Source: Toxorhynchites rutilus septentrionalis
Lineage: Eukaryota; Arthropoda; Insecta; Diptera; Culicidae
NCBI RefSeq assembly: GCF_029784135.1
Contig: NC_073745.1
Location: 41,806,420 to 41,870,419 of the forward strand
Reading direction: 5' to 3'
DNA: 64,000 nt
Shown: positions 1 to 10,726 of the stretch, piece after piece
Position numbering within the stretch: the first letter of the stretch is position 1
Layout: every line of letters begins with the position of its first letter
Made by a program: the position numbers and the translations under genes
Notes under the pieces: model-generated
Database searches by the model: none
Seen by the model: only the letters and a program-made list of their open reading frames with translations
What the model was told of the DNA's origin: nothing

Positions 1-103
1 TCCCTCTCTTATCTGATTATAAGCGAAAGCTGAAGATATAATTCCTAAAAATTAAATTTCTACAGCGTTTTTTCCGTGATGCAATTTGATGTGACACACC
101 CTT
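1..103 (-). mobile_element. Terminal fragment of an ITmD37E-type Tc1/mariner element
   Basis: This is the 5' (high-coordinate) end of a DD37E transposon cut by the window edge. About 95 bases match the end of the complete element at 33660-34963 with no difference that I could see by eye, including the terminal inverted repeat ending GTGTGTCACACCC-type sequence followed by a TA target dinucleotide (104-105). The element body would lie to the left, outside the window. The identity suggests two recent insertions of one family. Confidence 0.85.
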
Positions 104-105
104 TA

Positions 106-481
106 CCACAATTTAACTTTTGTTTTCTAAATCACAGTGAATGTGAATTCCAAAAGTACGGCCGTTAAAAATCCATTTTGCGTTGAATGATTTAAGGATT
201 GAAAATATCTAATAGAACCATTGAAACGTTTAATTCATATATTTATTCATTTACAGTTATCAACAGGATAAATTAGAACCCCAACGATACAAATTATGTT
301 AATCCATCTGGTGGTAGGTTACGGAGAAGGCGGTTTTTATTCATTCTCTTGTTACATAGAAGTCAATGAGCTCGATACGTTTATTTAATATGCGAGCCAT
401 GCTTGTAATTTTCGATACGTTTTGACGTAGGATCTGCTGTACCGTCAAACGATTGAACGACGAAAGTTGGAATAAGAAATC
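106..481. other. Unassigned AT-rich sequence
   Basis: No coding segment, RNA gene or repeat was recognised between the DD37E end and the tandem repeat that starts near 482. Confidence 0.5.
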
Positions 482-1560
482 TATATAAATAAAAATGTAA
501 GGCAAAATCTGTTGGTAAGCTAAAAACCCGAAGAAGGGATGGTCCGATTTTAGCCTCCTGTATTTTGTTGTATTCGTCTCTTCCCGTAGATCAATATAGT
601 GGAGAGAAAAATCGGAAAATTTTCGGAAAATCTTGAAGGAAGGTCGGAAAATTGAATTCCCAAATGAAAAAGAATATAGAAAATTACATCATAATAAGCG
701 TTCTTAGTCTATTCGATGTTTGCGCTATCGAAATTGATTTTTGTTCGTAAGTGGAAATGGATTTTCAGGCGAAATAACGCATTACCATATTTTATATCTA
801 TCTACCTATATTAATAAAAATGTAAGGCAAATTCTGTTGGTAAGCGGAAAATCCGAAGAAGGGATGGTCCGATTTTAGCCTCCTGTATTTTGTTGTATTC
901 GTCTCTTCCCGAAGATCAATATAGTGGAGAGATCTGAAGGAAGGTCGAAAAATTCGGAAAATTGAATTCCCAAATGTTCGAAAATTACATCATAATAAGC
1001 GTTGTTAGTCCATTCGATATTTGCGTTATCGAAATTGATCTTTGTTCGTAAGTGGAAATGGATTCTCAGGCGAAATAACGCATTTCCATATCTTATATCT
1101 ATATAAATAAAAGCGCAAAACCCGAGGAAGGAATGGTACAATTTGAGTCATCTATATTTCGGTGTATTCGTCTCTTCCCGTAGATCAATATAGCGGAGAG
1201 AAAAATCGGAAAATTCGGAAAATTGAATTCCCATTTGTTCTACAATTAGCTAAGCGTTGTTAGTCCATTTGATGTTGGCGCTAACGAAATTTTTGTTCGA
1301 AAGTGGAAATGGATTTCCGACGGAATGACGCATTCCTATATCTTCTATTTATATAAACAAAAATGGAAGGCCAAATGTGTTAGTGTGCCCTAAACCCGAG
1401 AAAGGAATGGTCCGATTTGAGCTGTCTTTATTTTGTAATATTCTCTGTATCAAACATGTATTCCGTGCAACGGAGAAACATGTTATTTCCAAATGCTTGA
1501 AGAAACTTGAACGAGAATTGTGTCTGAAAAAATTTTTATATTATAACGACGATTTTTTGT
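482..1560 (+). repeat. Tandem ~250-320 bp repeat, four units, dispersed family
   Basis: Four related units begin near 482, 805, 1096 and 1345, each opening with a TATATAAATAAAAATG-like block followed by a GGAATGGTCCGATTT-like block and a TTCGTCTCTTCCCG block. Unit spacing falls from about 323 to 250 bases. A relative of the last unit lies inverted near 35390-35745. There is no transposase. The tandem internal units resemble non-autonomous Helitron/DINE-type insect repeats, but the class is inference. Short open frames here have no recognised domain. Confidence 0.7.
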
Positions 1561-1748
1561 AGAAGTACTAGACAATTTATAGTAAAAGGAAATTATAAAG
1601 GATCAAAGGGTAATCAATCAATGAAGAGTTCAGTGATTGGACTCACTAACGTTCACTTAGTAAGAAAATGTGGATGTTTGAAATTATTCAAATCAAAAAA
1701 TCTATTCGGGTCAGCTAGCATTCAAATAAAAACCTACTCATTTAATTT

Positions 1749-2032
1749 CTTCTTCTTCTTCTTCTTCTTCTTCTTCAATGGCACTAACGTTCCTAGGGGA
1801 ACTTCGCCGTCTCAACGTAGTATTGCGTCATTTTTATTAGTACTTAGTTGAGATTTCGATGCCAAATAACACGCCTTGAATGCATTCTGAGTGGCAAGCT
1901 CTAGAATACGCGTGATCACAGTGCAAGTCGGAAGAAATTTCTTTGACGAAAAATTCTCCCGACCAGAACGGGAATCGAACCCGAACACCCGGCATGTTAG
2001 TTATGACGCTAACCACTCGGCCACGGGAGCAC
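1749..2032 (-). mobile_element. tRNA-derived SINE (Feilai-like)
   Basis: Read on the minus strand it begins GCTCCCGTGGCCGAGTGGTT, a tRNA-like head with an RNA polymerase III A box, followed by a B box GGTTCGATTCC. It ends in a GAA/AAG-type simple repeat tail (CTT on the plus strand). A 13-base direct duplication ACTCATTTAATTT flanks it at 1736-1748 and 2033-2045, which fixes the borders and shows retroposition. The same family is at 9480-9757. Feilai is the best known Aedes tRNA-related SINE; I did not compare with its consensus. Confidence 0.85.
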
Positions 2033-2045
2033 ACTCATTTAATTT

Positions 2046-2580
2046 GGATGAGAGAATTCTATCAGAAACTATCCGTATCCTTAGCATATGGCTTCATTAC
2101 AACTTTTTGTCCCCTTTTCAAGCGTTGACAATTCCCTAATGTTGGGTGTACCAGGAATATATTATAATAATGGTACATAGCGCAATGTAAAAAACCTATC
2201 CTTGTAACTGTATCAACTTCTATTACAATGTAATGAAGCATTGTATTTTACTACAATGTATATGCTAACTAGCTCTACGTGGATACCTTCAACATCATTT
2301 ACTCAATAATGTCTATTCCAATCAAACAAAAAATCTAAGATTATGCTTCAAAATTGGACTTATAATTTTTATTTAGATTTTCCGAAGAAAAACTAAGATG
2401 AAAAGATTTTTCGAAACCAAAACCAGAGATTTTATTATGGCAACTCTGACTGTCGGTCCTTAAAAATGCTTATAAAAATAAAAGAATTTTAATTATTTAC
2501 ATTGTAAGTTTATTCTAGATCTTACCTTCGACCTGGGTTTATCAAGTTCTCGCTTCGCCTTAATTACAAACTGCATTCGT
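2046..2580. other. Unassigned AT-rich sequence
   Basis: Nothing recognisable was seen here; short open frames extend out of the SINE and are not convincing genes. Confidence 0.4.
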
Positions 2581-2800
2581 GGGGGAATCCGTAGTCTAAA
2601 TGGCTGCGCGTCCGCTTACCAAGCGAACGATCGTGGGTCCAATCTCACAACCTTCCATTACTGGTGTTTTTCAAGGCTAGAGAGTGAACTTTGTAGTTTT
2701 ACAGTTTAATTTAGTTCAATGCTGTTGACTGATATCATGGTGTACAGTCCTGCTGGGTCGCCAGAACGTTGTCAATTTGGAACCACGTGTTGTTTTGAAC
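2581..2800 (+). mobile_element. Probable tRNA-derived SINE, second family
   Basis: A tRNA-like head carries an A-box-like TAGTCTAAATGGC near 2592 and a decayed B box GTGGGTCCAATCTC near 2633; an intact one would read GGGTTCGAATC. The spacing of about 40 bases suits a tRNA-derived promoter. The following ~140 bases could be the SINE body. No tail or duplication was identified, so the right border is approximate. A tRNA pseudogene is the alternative. Confidence 0.45.
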
Positions 2801-3446
2801 ATTGTGTTCAATGAATAGGAGCGCTAATTTTGAATTTTCCACAAACTAAAGCTCTGAAAACATTTTGAAATTGTGTTACATACATCTAAAAGAGGATCTC
2901 ACAACCCGCATGCCGATTACAAAATCTTACAAAATCTTTTCAATTGTAACCTTTTTTTTTGTTTCTTTCTACTTGTCAGTGAGATCGCATTATAGTGCGA
3001 AAAATGAGTCTTCTGTAAACTCCGAGCACTTTCAGTTTCTTTCCATGTATCAATTGCGTCAACCTGTACGGCTTCATATCTAGGGGAATGAGCTTTTCTG
3101 ACCTAACGAATTCATACGGGACTAAGGGTAAGGTTACATTGGTTCGGAGTATGCACGAAAATTTGATTGTACGAATAGAAACAATTTTGTTCGATAGAAG
3201 CTGACGAATTCGAACGAAGCAAGGGGGAAGCAATGTAACCACACCAATACAACTCAATGTGGTTGTTTACTTTCGCTATTGCATACAATTCGTACGACCA
3301 CTTTTCTGCATCCAGTGTCACTGCCGCCTAAGACAATAGCGAAAAGGATCGTTGTCGAAACGGTGACAAACAGGGTTGCCAACTATAATTTTTAAAAATT
3401 AGTAAGAAAGAAAATAAAAATCAGGATAAATCAGGATAGCTCACAT
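2801..3446. other. Unassigned sequence with a small inverted repeat
   Basis: No gene was recognised. An inverted pair GGTTACATTG (about 3132) and CAATGTAACC (about 3232) suggests a ~110-bp MITE-like hairpin. From about 3365 a stretch with ATCAGGATAAATCAGGAT leads directly into a mariner end; a relative of this arrangement recurs inverted at 25310-25425. Confidence 0.4.
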
Positions 3447-3685
3447 TGGGTTGTCCGAAAAGTTAATGTCGATTTTTGGGAATACAAAAACATCATATTC
3501 AATCAAAGCATTATAATTTAATTTTATATGCATAGTTTTGTTTCACAATCTTTCGCCATCTTTCACACAGCTGAAATATTCTAGAAGATGTTTGCTTCCT
3601 CGTCCAAAACTGCTGCTTGGTAGTAGCTCATAATACAGAATCCATTCCAAATCCCACCAGAAACAGTTTATTAGCACTTTCGTCT
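3447..3685 (-). pseudogene. 3' remnant of a mariner element (TTGGGTTGTCCG-type end)
   Basis: The plus strand starts TTGGGTTGTCCGAAAAGTTA, a mariner-type terminal inverted repeat. The minus strand reads WWDLEWILYYELLP, matching the mariner transposase segment WWDxxGxxxYELL. In another frame it reads FQLCERWRKIVKQNYAY, matching the C-terminal motif LPxRWxKVIxQNGAY. The catalytic DD34D core between them is missing and the frame is shifted, so it is dead. Related 3' ends occur at 27418-27610. Confidence 0.7.
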
Positions 3686-3756
3686 ACTGCCGTTCTACGC
3701 ATAATTGTCCCACGGTTCATAGGGATTGCATAGAACATAGTACGTAGAACGGCAGT
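3686..3756. repeat. 71-bp inverted repeat (hairpin) in the piggyBac relic's 3' region
   Basis: Arms ACTGCCGTTCTACG (3686-3699) and CGTAGAACGGCAGT (3743-3756) are exact reverse complements. They lie just beyond the stop codon of the piggyBac-like C-terminus on the minus strand, so they may be the subterminal inverted repeat of that element. Confidence 0.6.
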
Positions 3757-3840
3757 GTATCGGATTTAGTATCACTGAGTATGGTACCGGAAAAAGCACT
3801 CCGAAGGGTGCAAACCCACATCACACTTCAAGTAAATATA

Positions 3841-5088
3841 TTAGGCTGTCAAAAAAGTCCTGCGGTATTTCCGCGAGGTGTTGTTGTAAGCGCGTAGTTC
3901 TAGTTGTATTCATTGTATCGAGTCACACTATAGCTTGTTGTAAAGGTATTTTTGCGCCCTATGATATAGTCCTCGACCGTGTTTTGTTTGGTTAAGTCGT
4001 TCGTGAGTTATAGTGTCGCAAATATGGAGCAAAATAAAGAGAAAATCCGACATATTTTACAGTACTACTATGACAAAGGCAAAAATGCATCTCAAGCTGC
4101 CAATAAAATATGTGCAGTTCATGGACCCGATACAGTTTCCATTTCCACCGCACAACGTTTTCGTTCTGGTGTAGAGGTCGTCGAAAATGCGCCACGCTCC
4201 GGAAGGCCTGTCGTCGAAAATTGCGACAAAATCGCTGAATAAGCCGAGAAAGACCGGCATAGTAGCAGCCGTAGTATCGGCCGTTATTAACCATTTGAAG
4301 AAGCTTGGATTCACAAAGAAGCTCGATGTATGGGTGCCACATACGTTGACGCAAAAAAACATCTTTGACCGTATCGACGCATGTGAATCGCTGCTGAATC
4401 GCAACAAAACCGACCCGTTTCTGAAGCGGATGGTGACTGGCGATGAAAAGTGGGTCACTTACGACAACGTGAAGCGCAAACGGTCGTGGTCGAAGCCCGC
4501 TGAAGCGGCTCAGACGGTGGCCAAGCCCTCATTAACGGCCAGGAAGGTTCTGCTGTGTGTTTGGTGGGATTGTCAAGGAATAATCTATTATGAGCTGCTT
4601 CGCTATGGCCAAACGCTCAATTCGGACCTGTACTGCCAACAACTGAACCGCTTGAAGGTAGCACTCATGAAGAAAAGGCCATCTTTGATAAACAGAGGCC
4701 GCATTGTCTTCCATCAGGACAACGCCAGACCACACACTTCTTTGGTGACGCGCCAGAAGCTCCGGGAGCTCGGATGGGAGGTTCTTTTGCATCCACCGTA
4801 TAGTCCGGACCTTGCACCAAGTGACTACCACCTGTTTTTGTCCATGGCGAACGAGCTAGGTAGTCAGAAGTTAGCCACAAAAGAGACCTGTGAAAATTGG
4901 CTATCCGAGTTTTTTGCCAATAAGGAAGCGAGCTTCTACAACAGGGGTATTATGAAGTTGGCATCTCGTTGGGAACGAGTCATCGAACAAAACGGCGCAT
5001 ATTTGACTTAAAACAGATGATTGTAACTAATTTTATGAACAAATGAAAATTTAAAAAAAAATACCGCAGGACTTTTTTGACAACCTAA
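3841..5088 (+). mobile_element. Complete mariner element (DD34D), 1,248 bp
   Basis: Imperfect ~28-bp terminal inverted repeats, starting TTAGGCTGTCAAAAAAGTCC on the left and ending GGACTTTTTTGACAACCTAA on the right, enclose a mariner transposase pseudogene. TA dinucleotides at 3839-3840 and 5089-5090 are the target duplication. Removing the insert and one TA rejoins the cysteine-rich domain of the piggyBac-like relic in frame, which fixes the insertion order. Confidence 0.92.
4024..5011 (+). pseudogene. mariner transposase, broken copy
   Basis: A cut-and-paste transposase acting on its own inverted repeats in the nucleus. The start at 4024 gives MEQNKEKIRHILQYY and a paired-like helix-turn-helix (SISTAQRF, APRSGRPVV). 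An in-frame TAA at 4240-4242 and a small frameshifting deletion near 4270-4290 break it. After them the frame is open to 5011: WVPHTLTQ, first Asp in VTGDEKWV, second in HQDNARPH, third in YSPDLAPSD, with 34 residues between the last two. All three catalytic Asp remain, but the protein cannot be made as one chain. C-terminal RWERVIEQNGAYL is typical of the family. Subfamily not assigned. Confidence 0.9.
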
Positions 5089-5238
5089 TACGTCGTACAT
5101 CGGTTACAATACGCATACCTTCGTTGGGTATCAGTTGGATTCGTATTAATGAAATGATTTATTCCGTCAAACCTAACTTCCGATGACTTCGAGTGTTTAG
5201 GCTTGATCTGCATGAACTCGATCCTTGCTGGATTTATG

Positions 5239-5544
5239 TCACTCTTCCGAATTCAAGGTCATTTTTTCCCAGTGTGTGTCTCTCGGCTTCTTGCTGCTGC
5301 CCGAGGAGCATTCTTGTGATTGGTCTCGTTCAATGTTGCTCTCGACATTCACTTGTTTGCTAAAATCGGAAGGGCCGTCCTCCGAATCACTATCTCCAGC
5401 ATCCACATCGCTGTCTCCACCACTTGGGGGCACGATTACAAAGTCAATATCATTTGTTGACACTAGATTTTCGAAAGCGTCTTCGTCCAAATTAATCAGA
5501 TAATTGTACAGCTCCTCCGGATTATCGGGAAGCTGATAAATATC
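5239..5544 (-). pseudogene. piggyBac-like transposase, N-terminal acidic exon
   Basis: Read on the minus strand, an AG acceptor after a T-rich tract (5545-5546) opens an exon starting DIYQLPDNPEELYNYL, then DFVIVPPSGGDSDVDAGDSD, an Asp/Ser/Glu-rich stretch. PiggyBac-derived proteins typically begin with such an acidic segment around a (I/V)xPPE/S motif. The frame closes at 5239, and the C-terminal domain follows in another frame. The intron is inferred from the acceptor only; no first exon was identified. Chance acidic similarity is possible, but the TTAA end and cysteine-rich tail on either side support the call. Confidence 0.6.
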
Positions 5545-6044
5545 CTATTGAGAAAAAAATATACCGTAGTTGCACAGCGTATGAAATTTCATACGCTCAA
5601 AAGTAAACATAGATCTTTTTGCGGTTTCATAATTTTTTTTCGGATTTTTTGCTAGATATCATTTTTTTACACTCGTCTAGTAGTGTTGTGTCACAGATTT
5701 GAGCAATTTAGAATCTCTAAAAGGTAAAACTTTGATAAATTTATGTTTACTTTTGCTACTCTATTAAACTCGAACTTTGCGAGCTTCAATACACAACAAA
5801 ACAACAAAAATGACAGATAAAATGACACTGATACAAAGAACACTCATTGTCATGTGGTATCATTTAAAATGCGCTTAACACTTTAGATTCATCAAAAACA
5901 GTTTTTCAAAAACGCCCGTTTTTGCGTATTAAATATTATACGCTGGGCACCAATGGGTTAATGTAAGATATACACAAATGCGAACCGGAGGACTATCATG
6001 TCAGAAAACTTTGGCATGGAAACCAGTATATTTATTACAAAAAA

Positions 6045-6190
6045 TGTAAAGAGTACAGAAATCAGGAAAAATCAGGATCATTTCAGAAAAATCAGGATAA
6101 ATTGAGTGTTTGTCAGGATATCAGGGAGCATGCTCAAAAGTCTGGGAAATCCTGAAAAATCAGGAAGGTAGGCATCTCTGGTGACAAAGC
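6045..6190. repeat. Short MITE-like repeat with ATCAGGAAAAATCAGGA motifs
   Basis: About 135 bases are closely matched at 30430-30565. Both copies begin ATCAGGAAAAATCAGGA, share ATTGAGTGTTTGTC, and end TCTGGGAAATCCTGAAAAATCAGGAA then GGCATC. The ends are roughly inverted (ATCAGGA and TCCTGAAAAATCAGGA). No coding capacity. Confidence 0.6.
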
Positions 6191-6248
6191 CAGGATTGAC
6201 TATGAGGACGGACTTACTGTGTGTTTGTCGTTCGCAAGAATTATTTAA

Positions 6249-6350
6249 TTGGGTTGTCCGCATAGCTCGTCCGCCTTTGATGACGACCAAATCGAGGCGC
6301 TGATCAAGAATAATCGTTAGTACACGACAGATGAATTAGGAAATTTACTA
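6249..6350 (+). pseudogene. Fragment of a mariner transposase N-terminal region
   Basis: A TTGGGTTGTCCG-type mariner end runs almost directly into a frame reading FDDDQIEALIKNNR, a stop, then YTTDELGNLL. This matches the second helix-turn-helix region of mariner transposases (DxDQIxALIxxNRxxTTREL). Only about 35 codons remain, so the element was almost completely deleted. Confidence 0.6.
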
Positions 6351-9342
6351 CAGATTTACTTTTTCTTGGGGCTTTAACTATAACAGCTATCGCAGCAATC
6401 TATTTCCGGTAACTAATGAACAAAACATTGAAACAAAATGTTGCGTTCGGGCAGGAATTAAATTGAAATATTTCTTCTCTCCATATCCGACAATATTTTA
6501 TGGAGTTTGGCTGGAACGTGCTATCGCGCCCGTCATACTGCCCAGATATTATACCTCAAGATAAGCACCTGTTTAGGTACCTGCTAAATTGTTTTAAGCC
6601 AAAAACCTCGACTATTTGAGCAGTATAAAAATGAGCTTTTCGGCGGGAACTCAAAAAAAATCATACAGTTGAATCTATTTGTACCAAAAAAAATAATGCT
6701 TTTTTAATCGGCACAAAATCTTATAATTTTCAAAACTAATACATTCGTTTGTTCTTTCAAAGCTATTTTTTGCAGTCTGAAAATATATGTGGAATAACAT
6801 TCAACTAATGTATGAAAACTGATTTAAGCCCACCACGAGATGCACGTTTGCACAACAATAATTTTGATTACCAATGAATTTAACTAGATCCATTATCAAA
6901 CAGCAGCTACCAACTTTCGACGGGGCTCGAAGTGCGCCGGCCTAAAATCGAGGCATGCGCGCAACATAACCACCAGCCGTCCTATCGGGATCTGTGCTAA
7001 ATTGAAACATGGCTGCGCGCATATACATAAATCATTATACGAACATCTATTTCACCACGAGTAGGTACATCGCGCTACTGCCATTCGGTTGGTATCCGGT
7101 GCAGCCTCGCAGAACACGTGCGGATTTGCTACGAAATTGTCGAATCGTGACTCCCCCGGTTCGGGAAGATATTTATGTTGCAAAACAGATAGAGCGCGCT
7201 GACACACCGCGGGACCGTCGGGTCGGGCGGATCGATTCCGATCAATTGAAATATCGGAGCATTGTAATCGTGGGTGTGATGGTTTTCGTTAGACACATTT
7301 TCGTTGTTATTCAGGGGAAAATTTGAATCAACCGATCGATATTGGCTCTGTTCCGTCGAGATAGATTACCCACCATGACCTGCTTACTTGGAAGCGGTAG
7401 CTAGTTCTCATTCAAGCGACAGACTAACAGATAAGTTATTTTGAAAACCTTAGGAAAATTAAAAACACACTGATATTCAACACTTTACCCGTCCACCATC
7501 GGCATTAGAGCAATTAGTTAATGTCAGGCGTAATTAATCGCGATAAGCGCGCTCCTACTAAGCATCGCGCAAGCACACGGGAAGTTTCGGCCGAAGAAAC
7601 CAACCCCGGGACTTGGACTGTAATTTGACACGGCCGAAGAAAAGCTGGTAAGATTTATGATCTCATCTACCGCTGGAAGCAGATCCGACGAGGCATGAAC
7701 AAATCTGCGCTGCTACCGCTGGTAATCTGTCCGACCCGAACAGCGGTCAACGTGAGAAGTACAGAATTCTTCGGACACTACACAAGAACTGTTCCGATAG
7801 TGGAACACCGGTAGGGGCTCGGAAACTCGAACACATACTCATTCACTTGTACGGATCTGGTAGTGCAACCGATAAGGATCTGGTTGGATATTTACCTCAA
7901 TTAATCAGAAGACGATAAGCATCGCGAGCATTTATAAATCAGCAGGAACTACCAGTCAGCATGTCTGTCCGGTGCGGCTTCTCCCATCCGATGAGATGTT
8001 GGTTTTTATGATACGGATTTTGATATATCAAATCAGATGGATGTGTTTTCATTTCTGCGAGGCTAGCTGACCGAAAAAACTAAAATAACTATCTATGTTT
8101 CAAGCCTATCCGATGTTTACAGCCCATTCATGGTCAATCGCTGGAGGAATTTATGCTCTCCCGAGCATAAAATTCGCGTGACTTCCCGAATGCCACACAC
8201 CAAGCCAGTGACACTATTCAATATGGGGTCCCGAAGTCATGTCGAACGGATTCCAAAAGGTAACGATTCTCTTGTTATCTGCGACCGATGACCACTCCAC
8301 GTTGTACTCCTTACCACAAACACTCACTCCTTTCCAGGGGCAAAAGACAAATATTTGTACGCTGGGAAACGTGCAGCATGCTCTCTCTCCAGTGGTGCTT
8401 TTTATTAAAATAATCTAGATTCAAATTTGAATACCGGTGCCCCGGCGATAAACTAATGAATTACTTTTAAAAGGCCCTACTGTTTGCGGTTCTTTGCTGG
8501 CCGTTCCAACGTTGCCTCGTTCCTGTCCCTATCCCGTATTTTTTGTGCCGCCGTTTGTTACGGTTGAACGGTTTTGGACTCGCGCAATTAGATGACTATC
8601 AGGCGACCACATGCGCTCGGCAAGTAAAATATACCAAATTTGCATATCATAATTTTATGGTCAACGGTTTGTCGCTGTCACGGTGGGTTCGCGTCCCGAG
8701 TGAACGAAGATCCCCATCAATAGGATGGTTCATTTGAACCATCCAATTTAATACAAAAATCTTATGCCATTCTATTGTCTTCAAAATGCAGTTCTTTTTT
8801 CGTTTCAATAAAATAAGAAATTTGATGATTCGTGAGCATTCAATTATTTGAAACATCATCAAGCTCGGGATAGAAGGAACAGCGCGTGCTTCAAATCCAA
8901 TGGGTCAGAAAAATATAGTGATAAGCCATGAATGGAAATGAAATGTGCATGTTGAGCTAATTTTGTTCAAGTTTTAATTATACTTTTAATTTATCTCGCT
9001 TACAAAGTTAGATCATGATTCTCAGCAAAACGATTCGCTGCGGTCATGGATTGCAAATTGGCATCCATTGTGTAAGTGGTTTTTCAACATAATTCGTGCA
9101 CCATCAAAGTAATAGTTTGTGATTGAACATCATGAAGAGACAACAAGAATGAATAAAAAGTGTTATTTGTTTCAATAATGTTAACGCTCCAAGAATATGT
9201 TAAGGGGTAGTAGAAAACCTGAAATTCAGCGAATTATTGCCATCTCCCAAAGCTCTGCAAAGACCCAAAAAGAATGCCAGATTTAAAGCATTCTTCACAG
9301 TGCTTGGAATGAAGAAAAAACAAAAAGGTTATTGATCTAGAA
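6351..9342. other. Unique-looking intergenic or intronic DNA
   Basis: No transposon or gene was recognised over almost 3 kb. The part from about 6,900 to 8,700 is visibly richer in G+C and CpG than the surroundings and has TAAT-type sites (for example GTAATTAATCGCG near 7532). A 105-codon open frame at 7009-7326 shows no domain I know. At 8722-8743 arms GGATGGTTCA and TGAACCATCC form a near-perfect palindrome. It may be host regulatory sequence; that is inference. Confidence 0.4.
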
Positions 9343-10064
9343 CAAGGATTCTCAAAGTGGTCGTAGTTTCCTAGGTGTCGGCATACATGAAAACTTATTT
9401 TGGGGGTTTACAAGGTCTAAAAATCGACCTCTATTAATTAGTACAAGTTCTTATTTGAAGATACTGCATGAGTAGAGTTGAGTGCATCCGTGTTCGAGTG
9501 GTTAGCGTCTCACATTATCATGCCGGTGGTTCGGGTTCGATTCAAGTTCAGGCCGGGGGATTTTTCATCAGAGAAATTTCCTTCGACTTGCACTGTGGTC
9601 ACGCGTATTCTAGAGCTTGCCCCTCGGAATACATTCAAGGCGTGTTATTTGGCATCGAAATCTCAACTAAGTATTAATAAATGACGCTAGTTAATGCATA
9701 CGTTGAGACGGCAAAAGTTCCACAGAGAACGTTAACGCCATTCAAGAAGAAGAAGAAGCATGAGTAGAGTTATGTAAACCTACTTGTTATAAGAATAACT
9801 AATATTTTAGTAGAAAGTATCATTGTTGTAATTTGTATTGATACTTTTCAATTACACTTAATATGTACTGGATTTGAAGTCTATTTATTAATGAGAAAAC
9901 GATGTCAAGTTTACTCACCTAATCAACCGCAAAGTTTATGAATCGCTATTTATTGTATGAAAACGATAAAGGAATTTTTTTAAAGAAATGTCACTGTAGG
10001 GGTCGATGGTATCGATTCATTCTGGAAGAGGGGGCTCTTGCCCGAAATAGTTTGAGAGTCCCTG
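9343..10064. mobile_element. Non-autonomous hAT-type element containing a SINE
   Basis: The ends CAAGGATTCTCAAAG and TTTGAGAGTCCCTG are inverted relatives of the CAGGGxxTCTCAAAC end common in hAT transposons. Eight bases flank each side, ATCTAGAA (9335-9342) and GGCTAGAA (10065-10072), six of which agree, as expected for an aged 8-bp hAT duplication. Without the SINE and its duplication the element is about 430 bp with no transposase. Confidence 0.7.
9480..9757 (+). mobile_element. tRNA-derived SINE (Feilai-like), nested in the hAT element
   Basis: Same family as 1749-2032 but on the plus strand. It has an A-box region GTTCGAGTGGTTAGCG, a B box GGTTCGATTC, the shared body CGTGTTATTTGGCATCGAAA and an AAG tail. 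A perfect 14-base target duplication GCATGAGTAGAGTT lies at 9466-9479 and 9758-9771, the clearest young insertion mark in this part of the window. Confidence 0.92.
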
Positions 10065-10726
10065 GGCTAGAAGGTGATGCCAAGATACTCGATTGAATAA
10101 TAAAATTAACAAAATGCCTCAATTTTGAAGAACAAGTTTTGAATTTCGCACGAAAGTTCGATGATTTTCAGCAAATTACATTATTTATTCTATCGCAAAA
10201 CTAAAGAATTATGTTATGGAGAAGCGCATATAAAAGTAGCTGTAATAAGTATCACTTCGATCGGATAATTAATTTATTATATGTTATTTATGATTTACTG
10301 TTATAACTACAGAAAAATAAAAAGAGAAAAAATCGTTTCAAATTTAGGGAAAACTAACGCAGCGTACCACTCCAGAATAGATTGATCCTCTAAGTGTCCT
10401 AAGTGAACCAGGTCTTCTGAACTGCGTTGTCGATTTTTCGTTCAGCGGTATCAATACCGGTATCAAGAACAACACTGAATGTTACCTGGATACCCTTATA
10501 CATAGGCAGCTTCACGGTTATTCATGTCCTCGCATCTATATCGTTAGATTGGATAGGATTTTCCAATTTGTGTGAAACATATTTTTTGTCAATTATTGGC
10601 GAAAGAAAAGAAATCGCAAATTATAAGTAAAAAATATCTTTGTCACCCATTGCTGTAGAGCAATTCCAAATGAAATCGTCCTTAAAAAGTTTGTATTCCG
10701 TTTGGGTTGAAGAAAATATAAGTTTT
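10065..10726. other. Unassigned AT-rich sequence
   Basis: Nothing recognisable was seen apart from short unconvincing open frames. Confidence 0.4.

Larger units (their letters stand above)
3772..5961 (-). mobile_element. piggyBac-like relic, internally deleted and split by a mariner
   Basis: The right border reads CGCTGGGCACCAATGGG followed by TTAA (5958-5961), as expected for a piggyBac end next to its TTAA target. On the minus strand an N-terminal acidic segment (5239-5544) is joined, after a large deletion and frame change, to a C-terminal cysteine-rich domain. That domain reads VRFDGINHF, then CNRCTTY up to the mariner, and resumes beyond it as YLKCDVGLHPSECFF, stopping at 3772-3774. The CxxC...C...H...C layout is the zinc-binding tail of piggyBac transposases. 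The DDD catalytic core is gone. The left end was not found; a mariner remnant abuts there. Confidence 0.75.

Noticed and set aside
4057..4458. Long minus-strand frames opposite the mariner
   Set aside because: Antisense shadows of the transposase gene.
7009..7326. 105-codon open frame in the first unique island
   Set aside because: No motif and no supporting splice or promoter evidence; left as part of the island description.
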